From a virus: DNA of 24,290 nucleotides. Where the stretch lies: positions 1 to 24,290 of IMG/VR virus record IMGVR_UViG_3300008448_000629, one strand, 5' to 3'. Numbering within the stretch: the stretch's first letter is position 1; each line of letters begins with the position of its first letter. Both the position numbers and the translations under genes were made by a program. Below are positions 7,827-13,469 of this stretch, in pieces. Under the pieces are notes generated by a model. It was not told the DNA's origin. It saw nothing but the letters and a program-made list of their open reading frames with translations, and did not search any database.

Positions 7827-7835
7827 TGTGACTCC

Positions 7836-8555
7836 TTATTTTCTGTTAGGCGTAATAATTTTTGATTTAGGTTGTTCCTTTTTAGGGGCACCCATAAATG
7901 CTTTGTAATAATGCTCATCAAACGAAAAGCGTTTCATATGCGGAACTAATGCTGAGGTATCGCACCAGACTGGAATATCAGCCTTATCGCATAGAGCGAA
8001 GAAGTATATATCTTCTCCCATAAATGATTTATCTACACCAATCTCTGTAAAGAGTGGTGCTCCAGGCACTGCTGCTTTAATCTTGTCTACAACACTGCGG
8101 TGCATTAAGACGAATCCCATACCCGCTGCTCCTACCTTCAGGAATTGGTTCTCAGGTAGTGGATGAAGGCGTTTAATTCCTACTGTGTTTTCTTCATTAA
8201 CAAACTCAAATACAGTCGGCATTGGCACCATTAAAGGCTCTTCTGGGGTATCTGTGGTGAAGTATACGCCCGTCAAAAGAGGCTTAGTTAAAGCATCCTT
8301 CTTCTTCCAGAGTTTTAGGAATACCTCTGGGCTTAAAACAACATCTGAGTCTACCCATAGTAGCCAATCAGATTTATTATTGTTATACCAGTAGTTGACC
8401 ACAGTCTCACGTTGTCTACCTATCTGGTTGCCTTGACTTCGCAAAGTAGTAGCAAATGTAACTCCTGAATGGAGCATCACATCTGTGACACCTTGCATAA
8501 ATTTACCGTCCACCATACCATTGTCGCACCAAGCGATTGATACTGTTTCTTCCAT
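7836..8555 (-). CDS. GT-A type glycosyltransferase
   Basis: I prefer the ATG at 8555 (239 aa) because AAAGGTGGGG sits just upstream of it. A GTG three codons earlier (8564) would lie inside that site. The DxD motif is WVDSDVVLSP, with Asp69-Ser70-Asp71, as used to bind the metal and nucleotide sugar in GT-A enzymes. An arginine-rich segment (SQGNQIGRQRETVVNYW, about 41-57) precedes it and MGEDIYFF (Glu181-Asp182) follows, resembling the late acidic catalytic site of family-2-like enzymes. A downstream VPHMKRF histidine may complete the metal site. No membrane segment is seen, so it is cytosolic. Its place among virion genes suggests that it glycosylates a capsid, tail or host surface component. 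Sugar and acceptor are unknown. Confidence 0.8.
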   Translation of the reverse strand: MEETVSIAWCDNGMVDGKFMQGVTDVMLHSGVTFATTLRSQGNQIGRQRETVVNYWYNNNKSDWLLWVDSDVVLSPEVFLKLWKKKDALTKPLLTGVYFTTDTPEEPLMVPMPTVFEFVNEENTVGIKRLHPLPENQFLKVGAAGMGFVLMHRSVVDKIKAAVPGAPLFTEIGVDKSFMGEDIYFFALCDKADIPVWCDTSALVPHMKRFSFDEHYYKAFMGAPKKEQPKSKIITPNRK

Positions 8556-8569
8556 TGTCCCCACCTTTG

Positions 8570-8806
8570 TTATCTACTCTTTGCGGTTTTTTTTGCAATT
8601 GCTTTAGGTTGCTTAACGAACTGCTTGCCCTTAGCATTGCCTTTTGCCTTAGCCCTATTAGTTGCTGCTTTTTCTGCAGGAGTTAACGATGCCCATGCTG
8701 CCTCTGGCAAGTATCTCTTTTTGCCCTTAGAAGGTTTTCCGTCAGAAGTTTTCCACTTTTGTTCAGTCCACTTCTTGAGCGATACTTGAGATTTAGCAAG
8801 TGCCAT
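8570..8806 (-). CDS. Small basic protein, KKWTEQKW motif
   Basis: A 78-aa, very basic protein. It begins MALAKSQVSLKKWTEQKW, followed by TSDGKPSKGKKRYLPEAAWASLTPAEKAATNRAK and a Lys-rich tail. The SLKKWT.QKW.T..GKPS...RYLP pattern matches, from memory, a small domain of unknown function found in T4-like and other aquatic phages (I believe DUF5872). GGAGG lies just upstream and the start overlaps the previous stop by one base. It forms a block with the next two upstream genes. The role is unknown. High charge suggests DNA or nucleoprotein contact, possibly within the virion. Confidence 0.72.
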   Translation of the reverse strand: MALAKSQVSLKKWTEQKWKTSDGKPSKGKKRYLPEAAWASLTPAEKAATNRAKAKGNAKGKQFVKQPKAIAKKTAKSR

Positions 8807-8994
8807 TACTTATAACCTCCGCCTGCTTTTTTATATTCAACGGCTAGTAGTTGAGCCTTACGTGCTGACCATTCCCCAGGGTCTCCACCCTTAGAACCAG
8901 CCTTAATCTTTTTAAATAAAGACGCTCTCATGCTAGGCTTAGTATAGTTGCCAGCAGCATTGACTTTAGACTTTGCTTTTTTCTTTGCTACCAC
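8806..8994 (-). CDS. Small basic protein, GxWSARKAQ motif
   Basis: A 62-aa basic protein beginning at a GTG (8994) that overlaps the upstream gene by seven bases. After a Lys-rich head it reads VNAAGNYTKPSMRASLFKKI and then AGSKGGDPGEWSARKAQLLA, ending YKKAGGGYK. The NYTKP.MR..LFK.IKAGSKGG..G.WSARKAQ.LA pattern is, from memory, widespread in aquatic phages and sometimes fused to the kind of module in the neighbouring genes. Here it stands alone. Function is unknown. No catalytic residues are evident. Confidence 0.72.
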   Translation of the reverse strand: MVAKKKAKSKVNAAGNYTKPSMRASLFKKIKAGSKGGDPGEWSARKAQLLAVEYKKAGGGYK

Positions 8995-9245
8995 TTTACT
9001 TTATCCGCCCAATATGCTGCCGACATCTTGCCCTTGGCAATGTTCTTCGCATGACGGGCTTTGAATGAGGCCTGTCTAGCAGTTGGCTTCTTATCACCAG
9101 TTACGCCTTGTTGTCCGAAACGGATAGTCTTTACTTTGCTACCCTCTTTGGCTACAACTACGTGTGATTTCTTAGGATGGCTAGGGGTGCGCTTAGGCTT
9201 GTTGAAGCCTGACACCCCTGCTCGCTTTAGTCTTGGGTCTTGCAT
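8988..9245 (-). CDS. Small basic protein, KARHAKNI motif
   Basis: An 85-aa basic protein. The landmarks are KRTPSHPKKSHVVVAKEGSK, then KTIRFGQQGVTGDKK, then FKARHAKNIAKGKMSAAYW and a final VKW. This TPSHP.KSH.V...G..K.IRFG.QG pattern with KARHAKNIAKGKMSAAYWA(D/N)KVKW recurs, from memory, in marine and freshwater phages as a domain of unknown function, often in the head gene region. ATG start with no strong Shine-Dalgarno. It starts ten bases after the preceding stop. The protein is probably a virion or DNA-associated component, but that is inference from charge and context. Confidence 0.72.
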   Translation of the reverse strand: MQDPRLKRAGVSGFNKPKRTPSHPKKSHVVVAKEGSKVKTIRFGQQGVTGDKKPTARQASFKARHAKNIAKGKMSAAYWADKVKW

Positions 9246-9254
9246 TATTTAAGA

Positions 9255-9605
9255 TTAGTTTCCGTAAGTAAAGTTTGACTTTGGTCTAGGTGTTGTTGGT
9301 CCACCGTAGGTAAAGTTTGACTTTGCTGGGCCAGGAGAAGCCTTTGGCTTATTGATAGCATTTTGGAAGCGTGTCTCACCGTATAGACGGCGAACTGCTT
9401 CTACGTATTCTGCTTGCTTCTTAGTCTTAGGAGTTGTTCCAGCAGCAACTGGATTCTTTCCTGCCTTAGCAAGAGCCTTTGTCATACCTTGGCTTTTAAC
9501 CTTATCGATTGTTTCCTGAGAAACTTTAATCTTCATATTGTAGTGTGACTTAGGACCTTTTGGTGCAGCCTTCTTTGCTGCTGTGCCCTTAATTGGTTCT
9601 TTCAT
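9255..9605 (-). CDS. Basic protein with SNFTYG repeat
   Basis: A 116-aa, Lys/Pro/Ala-rich protein. It starts MKEPIKGTAAKKAAPKGPKS and has a helical middle (VSQETIDKVKSQGMTKALAKAG and EYVEAVRRLYGETRFQNAI). The end is disordered and holds a repeated KSNFTYGG/KSNFTYGN motif. Its ATG overlaps the preceding TGA by four bases (ATGA). No family is recognised. It belongs to the run of small basic genes between capsid and glycosyltransferase, which may supply minor head proteins. Confidence 0.65.
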   Translation of the reverse strand: MKEPIKGTAAKKAAPKGPKSHYNMKIKVSQETIDKVKSQGMTKALAKAGKNPVAAGTTPKTKKQAEYVEAVRRLYGETRFQNAINKPKASPGPAKSNFTYGGPTTPRPKSNFTYGN

Positions 9606-9874
9606 TTTTTACCCTTCTTGGTGGCTTTGATTTGCTTTCCTGTTTTATCATCATAACGGCGTCCTTGGAGCAAAGCACCAAGCAATTGGCCGAACTGTGC
9701 ATCTTCATCACGACGAGCAATATTTGCTTTATTTGCGTAATACTCGCGACCTTTACCGCCAGGAGCAATATCATTTGGTGGGTAAGTGTCGCCCTTTGCA
9801 GAACTATTTGAGCGTCTTTGGGAAGCCTTGTTAAGGTCTTTGGCTTCCTTCATTAAATTATCTAGGTAGCCCAC
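9602..9874 (-). CDS. Small basic protein, unknown
   Basis: A 90-aa protein starting at a GTG immediately after the upstream TAA. It has a helical N-terminus (GYLDNLMKEAKDLNKASQRR) and a polar middle with PPNDIAPGGKGREYYANKA. These are followed by a helix with GQLLGALLQGRRYDD and a Lys-rich tail (KATKKGKK). No domain is recognised. The tight stop/start junctions with both neighbours support that it is expressed as part of the block. Confidence 0.6.
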   Translation of the reverse strand: MGYLDNLMKEAKDLNKASQRRSNSSAKGDTYPPNDIAPGGKGREYYANKANIARRDEDAQFGQLLGALLQGRRYDDKTGKQIKATKKGKK

Positions 9875-10033
9875 TTACTTCTTCTTGCCTATCTTTTTCA
9901 TAGGCTTCATACCCTTTTTCATTTCCATCATTTTTTCAGCCTTAGATTCCATCTTCTCACCCTTAGCGTAAGCCTTAGCAGCCTTCTTGCCCTTGGCGGT
10001 GTATGGGAATTTCTTCATTCCAACTTTTGGCAT
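9875..10033 (-). CDS. Very small Lys/Met-rich protein
   Basis: An open frame of 52 codons begins MPKVGMKKFPYTAKGKKAAK and ends KKIGKKK. About 20 of the 52 residues are Lys and 8 are Met. The ATG overlaps the upstream TAA by one base (TAATG), and the stop is directly followed by the GTG of the next gene, so it fills the gap exactly. The composition resembles protamine- or histone-tail-like peptides, so DNA binding is possible. The FPYTAKGKKAAK-type start recurs, from memory, in small phage proteins with no known function. Confidence 0.65.
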   Translation of the reverse strand: MPKVGMKKFPYTAKGKKAAKAYAKGEKMESKAEKMMEMKKGMKPMKKIGKKK

Positions 10034-10341
10034 TATACTTGTCCAATCTCTTTGAGAACTTCTGCGGATTTTTTATTTATATCTTTTGCTTTAGGCATAG
10101 TCTCCGAATTGTAGGCTTTACCCAAAGTCTCTGACGCTTTGTATGCTTCTTGAATATGTCGCATACTGGTTCCTGCTGGTTGCATTCCCTGGTTCCTAGC
10201 ATCTCTGTAGGCTTGCAGTTCTGCATTCCATTTCTTATCTGGTATATCTCTCTTTGCATCTCCTGAATTCATCTGCAAGGTTGAACCCTTACATCCGAAA
10301 CAAGTCTCATCATAGACTGGATGATATTCCCAATGTTTCAT
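10033..10341 (-). CDS. Small CxxC protein of actinobacteriophage type
   Basis: A 102-aa protein. The N-terminus reads KHWEYHPVYDETCFGCKGST, with a Cys-Phe-Gly-Cys pair (residues 14 and 17). It continues LQMNSGDAKRDIPDKKWNAE and LQAYRDARNQGMQPAGTSM, then a helical C-terminus. I recall close matches to this layout in many actinobacteriophage genomes, always unannotated. The two cysteines plus nearby His could bind a metal, but a second pair is lacking, so a dimer-shared site or a redox role is equally possible. AAGGGGACAT before the ATG gives a good ribosome-binding site. It lies eight bases after the previous gene. Confidence 0.7.
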   Translation of the reverse strand: MKHWEYHPVYDETCFGCKGSTLQMNSGDAKRDIPDKKWNAELQAYRDARNQGMQPAGTSMRHIQEAYKASETLGKAYNSETMPKAKDINKKSAEVLKEIGQV

Positions 10342-10349
10342 ATGTCCCC

Positions 10350-10619
10350 TTATACTGCCGTAAAGTTTGCTTCCGTAACGCCAACACCACCAGCAATCAA
10401 AGCAGTTTTTTCTGCTTCAGTTACTATATGGTTATGACCACCTATGTAGAATGCATCGTAGTCATCCATACTCTCATCCAAAGGATATCGAATTTGTGAG
10501 TAGGAAGAGCCAGTCTTTGCTATTGATATACCTCTGTCGAGTTTATAGAAATAAAATAGTCTGTGATTACCCGCAGGTCCTTCTTCGACTACTGGAGTCT
10601 TAAACACATAATTTGGCAT
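10350..10619 (-). CDS. Unknown small protein after capsid gene
   Basis: An 89-aa protein with beta-type N-terminus (MPNYVFKTPVVEEGPAGNHR, FYFYKLDRGISIAK), a middle IRYPLDESMDDYDAFYIGGHNHIV and a C-terminal helix ending VTEANFTAV. It is the first gene after the major capsid gene, and a hairpin separates the two. A good AAGGAG site lies ahead of the ATG. A head-decoration or connector role would fit the place, but no family is recognised. Confidence 0.65.
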   Translation of the reverse strand: MPNYVFKTPVVEEGPAGNHRLFYFYKLDRGISIAKTGSSYSQIRYPLDESMDDYDAFYIGGHNHIVTEAEKTALIAGGVGVTEANFTAV

Positions 10620-10647
10620 TAGTTCTCCTTAGTGAACTCAATGTAAA

Positions 10648-10667
10648 CCAGGAGCCGAAGCCCCTGG
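10648..10667 (-). terminator. UUCG-loop hairpin after capsid gene
   Basis: On the transcribed minus strand an 8-bp stem (CCAGGGGC with GCUCCUGG, one G-U pair) closes a UUCG tetraloop with the stable C(UUCG)G context. Only a short UUU tract follows. It lies in the 63-nt gap between the capsid stop and the next gene. It could be a weak or partial terminator that lowers expression of downstream genes relative to capsid, or a 3'-end stabiliser of the capsid mRNA. Confidence 0.6.
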
Positions 10668-10682
10668 CCTACCTTCAATCAA

Positions 10683-11630
10683 CTAAGCGATTGATGAACC
10701 TGATTCGATTCGGTATAGTGCTTCTTCGCGGTAGCGAGCAAAGCCTAGAACGCCATACCAACCCATTGGGCGGTGACGCATCAACTTGTCAACTACTGGT
10801 CCGATAACTACATGTGGCTCTTCAGCAACTGCTTCTGCAAGCGCTTGCTGTCCAGCGATGATTGTGCGATAGTTACGTGCAGATGATGCACCGTCTGTCG
10901 CATTGTAAAGGCGTGGAGACTCTACGAAGTATGCACCTTCGTATGTTCCGATTTCTCCTGCCCAGATACGGTCTTGTGAAGAACCATATTGGTTAGGAAG
11001 CAACCAGCCTGCTGAGCCTGTTTCTGCACGAAGGTCGTGTGAAACTTCTGGGTGGAGACCAGCCCAGTAAAGTGAACCCTTACGGCCTGATGCCTTTCCA
11101 GCACGTAACTTTGCAACAGCCTTACGGATGTTAGCAGAAGATAGTGTTGCAGCAGCAGTAATTGTTGCTGTTGATGTTGCTGTTGCACCTGCGTAGATTA
11201 CGTTTGAACCACCGCGAAGAGTTGTCATCGCTACTGAGTCAATTGAATCTGCTAGGTTGAAAGCAATGATGTTAGCAATCGCTGGGTCTACATCAGCAAG
11301 GCTGAATAGTTCCAAAGCGCGTGTAACAAGAACTGAGTTACCATACTCGTTAAGAGTAATGGTTACAGATGTTGGTGTAGACATTGCTACTGCATCTGGG
11401 TCAGTTGTTTCTGTTAGAGCAGTTGTTGCCGCTGAAAGGTCAACATACTTTTGTAGGACAACTGTTTGTCCTGGTGTTGATTGACGTGCTGGACGCTTAT
11501 CTGCGACTGAACGAATTAATGGTTCAGAACGGAGGGCGAATTCCAAAAGACGGTCATACGCCTTTTGAACTAAACCAGCACTACCAGCAGTGCCTCCTAA
11601 TGAGGCTGAGTCTGTTGATACATATGCCAT
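10683..11630 (-). CDS. Major capsid protein
   Basis: A 315-aa protein. Its N-terminus (MAYVSTDSASLGGTAGSAGL) is flexible. It then has VLQKYVDLSAATTALTETTD (about 55-75), VTITLNEYGNSVLVTRALEL (about 88-107), a helical DPAIANIIAFNLADSIDSVA spine-like helix and a later LYWAGLHPEVSHDLRAETG. The LTE..(T/D)P followed by VTITL.EYG.S...TRA order is typical of N4 gp56/HK97-fold coat proteins. It follows the acidic scaffold-like gene, as in most tailed phages, and has the strongest Shine-Dalgarno in the window. It forms the icosahedral shell. An N-terminal cleavage site cannot be told from sequence alone. Confidence 0.87.
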   Translation of the reverse strand: MAYVSTDSASLGGTAGSAGLVQKAYDRLLEFALRSEPLIRSVADKRPARQSTPGQTVVLQKYVDLSAATTALTETTDPDAVAMSTPTSVTITLNEYGNSVLVTRALELFSLADVDPAIANIIAFNLADSIDSVAMTTLRGGSNVIYAGATATSTATITAAATLSSANIRKAVAKLRAGKASGRKGSLYWAGLHPEVSHDLRAETGSAGWLLPNQYGSSQDRIWAGEIGTYEGAYFVESPRLYNATDGASSARNYRTIIAGQQALAEAVAEEPHVVIGPVVDKLMRHRPMGWYGVLGFARYREEALYRIESGSSIA

Positions 11631-11634
11631 TGTG

Positions 11635-11649
11635 TCACCTCCAAGGTGA
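11635..11649 (-). promoter_or_regulatory. Capsid RBS inside a hairpin
   Basis: The minus strand reads TCACCT-TGG-AGGTGA directly before CACA and the capsid ATG. GGAGGTGA is a near-perfect Shine-Dalgarno, and its AGGTGA half can pair completely with TCACCT six bases upstream around a three-base loop. The element could hold back capsid translation until ribosomes leaving the scaffold gene, or a protein, open it. The pairing is visible; regulation is inferred. Confidence 0.6.
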
Positions 11650-11669
11650 TTAAGTTAAACTATGATTAT

Positions 11670-12146
11670 TTATTGTGAACGAAGAACGTCTAGAAGTGCG
11701 TCCATAGAATCCGCACCATCAATACGCATATTTAAATCTTCCATTCGGTCAGGGCTATAAGCATTTGTAGTTATGGCATCTTGCTGACGCAATGCTGCAC
11801 GGTCTATTTCATTTGCTTTAGGCTCTGGGGCATCTACTTTAATTCCAAACAATTCAGCATTATCGTCGAGCCAGTGATTAACTGATTCTTCGCTAATATC
11901 ATCAATGTCTTTAAGAATTAAACGAGCCGCCTTAGCGTTTACACCCTTCTTTTCTAGGACTTCTTTGACTGTCCGCTCACGCTGCACCTTTGACAATCCA
12001 TCAAGTTGCTCAGTGAGTTCCTTAATACGCTTTTCATCTGCGCGTTTGGCTTTACGTAACTTTTTAAGTAAGTCACTTCCATCCATCTGCACATCAGTGT
12101 CGGTATCTAGGTCGTCTTCGTCATCATCCCAGTAGTTGTTGCTCAT
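11670..12146 (-). CDS. Capsid scaffold-like protein
   Basis: A 158-aa protein. It has a strongly acidic start (NNYWDDDEDDLDTDTD), then a coiled-coil-like helix (about residues 24-60, LLKKLRKAKRADEKRIKEL, EQLDGLSKVQRER). This is followed by helical segments with VLEKKGVNAKAARLILKDID and HWLDDNAELFG, and a linker to a C-terminal helix ending MDALLDVLRSQ. This acidic, mostly helical layout directly upstream of the capsid gene is the classic mark of scaffolds. The scaffold would guide procapsid assembly and then be removed or degraded. The nearby proteasome-like hydrolase would be a natural candidate to degrade it. The ATG follows the 126-nt leader. Confidence 0.78.
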   Translation of the reverse strand: MSNNYWDDDEDDLDTDTDVQMDGSDLLKKLRKAKRADEKRIKELTEQLDGLSKVQRERTVKEVLEKKGVNAKAARLILKDIDDISEESVNHWLDDNAELFGIKVDAPEPKANEIDRAALRQQDAITTNAYSPDRMEDLNMRIDGADSMDALLDVLRSQ

Positions 12147-12272
12147 AGCAACCCACCCTTCTATTCGTTGTTAGTCGCAAGCCTCAAAGTCATTCGGGGA
12201 AATGGTTTGGCTCTTGCTATCGGTCTAATACACCGTGTGGGGCCGATAGGTCCACATCGGGAATCTATTTAG
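12147..12272 (-). promoter_or_regulatory. Leader of scaffold-capsid unit with long stem-loop
   Basis: This is the longest gene-free stretch between two genes of the window. On the minus strand CTATCGGCC (12241-12249) pairs with GACCGATAG (12217-12225) in a 9-bp stem with one wobble. ACAC and GTGT inside the 15-base loop could extend it. No T tract follows, so a standard terminator is not supported. No convincing -35/-10 pair was found by eye. The likely roles are a 5' leader with RNA processing or regulatory structure, or a promoter of a non-standard phage type. Confidence 0.5.
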
Positions 12273-13469
12273 TTAGAAGCCTTTTGGTTGCTTGAAAGAA
12301 CCGCCAAAGGTTCCTGCGCTGCTTTGGAAGTTTGCGCTTTCTCTGGCAATTAATCTTTCTAACTTGCGCTTCTCAGAAGCAAGTCCAAGTATGTTAGCCT
12401 TTTCTGCTTCTACTTGTCCATATTGTTCTAGTTGACCACCATATATAGAACTGAGTTTTTCAGCGCCTGGAAGTTCACCAGCAATCTTCTCGTAATCTGC
12501 TCTTGTCTGTGCTAGACTTTGGTTGGCATCCTTGATGTTTTCAGTGCCTATTGTGCCAGTAGTCAAATTGCTATAGCGATTAGACTTGATAGTTTGAGCA
12601 GCAAGAGATGCATTTAAACCCTGAGCAAGTGCTGCTCCACCAATTTCTGCTGACTGAACTTTACGTTCCATAATAGCCAATTGGTTCTTAGGGTCTAGCA
12701 TCATTGCTGTTAAATCTGAAGTGCTAAGTTGTGGGAAGAATTGACGCCAAGCATTTAATATAGCATCATCGGCATTAAGAATTCTGTCATACGCCAATGA
12801 TACACGCTTGCCTGCTTCAACAACGTCAACATTGTTACCAATCAAAGTAGCATATTGGGCAGTATTGTCAAAGGTAGATAAAGTGTAATCTTTAAATATC
12901 TTAGAGTATCCACGTTCCATCTCAAGGTATGTCTTCTCGTCCAAAGCACCGAAGCCATTTTTAATTCTTGCTGCATTACCAGCGAAGCGTTGGTTATAGT
13001 CTCCGTTGTATCGTGGGTCATAACGCAATAAATTCATTGCATCTTCACTTGAAATTGTAGGGTAATCCTTGCGAATCTTAGCCCAAGTAGATGCAAAATT
13101 CTGTATATTATAAACCTTCATTGCCTCTAGCATTACATTAAACAATGCATCTTCCGAAGAAGTTATTGGTGGTGCAACTGGGGTTTTATTTTTATCATCA
13201 GTAGAGGTAGGCGTTGTAGTCGTAGTAGTCGTAGTAGTCGCAGTAGGTCTTGTTCCAGGAACTATTCTTCCAGATGAGTCCTCATATACACCAAACATTC
13301 TTTCTTCTGCAGCGGTAAGCGTAGGCTTTGCTGGTAGTCCAAATGCTATATTATCGGGTGTATTAATTCTAGGTGCTAAAACTGACGACAACTTTTTGGT
13401 TGCTGCTAATTGTTTATTTACTTCCTTTTGGGCTGCAGCCACAGCAGCAATTTGTTTTTTAGTTGCCAT
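12273..13469 (-). CDS. Putative internal virion protein, poly-Thr linker
   Basis: A 398-aa protein. It has a Lys/Ala-rich helical start (MATKKQIAAVAAAQKEVNKQ), a Pro/Thr linker with nine consecutive Thr (about 75-95), and then a long helical region. That region includes AMNLLRYDPRYNGDYNQRFA, MERGYSKIFKDYTLSTFDN and coiled-coil-like stretches near the end (LSSIYGGQLEQYGQVEAEKA, SEKRKLERLIARES). The ATG follows the TAA of the previous gene directly. It forms a set with the 412- and 1607-aa genes before the scaffold. Podovirus-like phages often encode such large helical proteins as internal or ejection proteins. No lytic transglycosylase motif was found. Function is inferred from context. Confidence 0.62.
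   Translation of the reverse strand: MATKKQIAAVAAAQKEVNKQLAATKKLSSVLAPRINTPDNIAFGLPAKPTLTAAEERMFGVYEDSSGRIVPGTRPTATTTTTTTTTPTSTDDKNKTPVAPPITSSEDALFNVMLEAMKVYNIQNFASTWAKIRKDYPTISSEDAMNLLRYDPRYNGDYNQRFAGNAARIKNGFGALDEKTYLEMERGYSKIFKDYTLSTFDNTAQYATLIGNNVDVVEAGKRVSLAYDRILNADDAILNAWRQFFPQLSTSDLTAMMLDPKNQLAIMERKVQSAEIGGAALAQGLNASLAAQTIKSNRYSNLTTGTIGTENIKDANQSLAQTRADYEKIAGELPGAEKLSSIYGGQLEQYGQVEAEKANILGLASEKRKLERLIARESANFQSSAGTFGGSFKQPKGF
13216..13245. repeat. 9-base tandem repeat encoding poly-Thr
   Basis: On the plus strand GTAGTCGTA occurs twice in a row, followed by GTAGTCGCA and GTA (period 9). On the coding strand these are ACT/ACG codons that make the Thr run of the 398-aa protein. Length may vary between related phages by slippage. 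Confidence 0.75.

Noticed and set aside
8564-8564. GTG start of the glycosyltransferase at 8564
   Set aside because: It lies inside the likely Shine-Dalgarno (AAAGGTGGGG) of the ATG at 8555, which is the better start.
12217-12249. Stem-loop as a Rho-independent terminator
   Set aside because: No T tract follows on the transcribed strand, and the loop is long.
12226-12258. 10-codon minus-strand ORF (MWTYRPHTVY) overlapping the leader stem-loop
   Set aside because: Attenuator-like layout, but no ribosome-binding site, no run of a regulatory amino acid and no terminator alternative.
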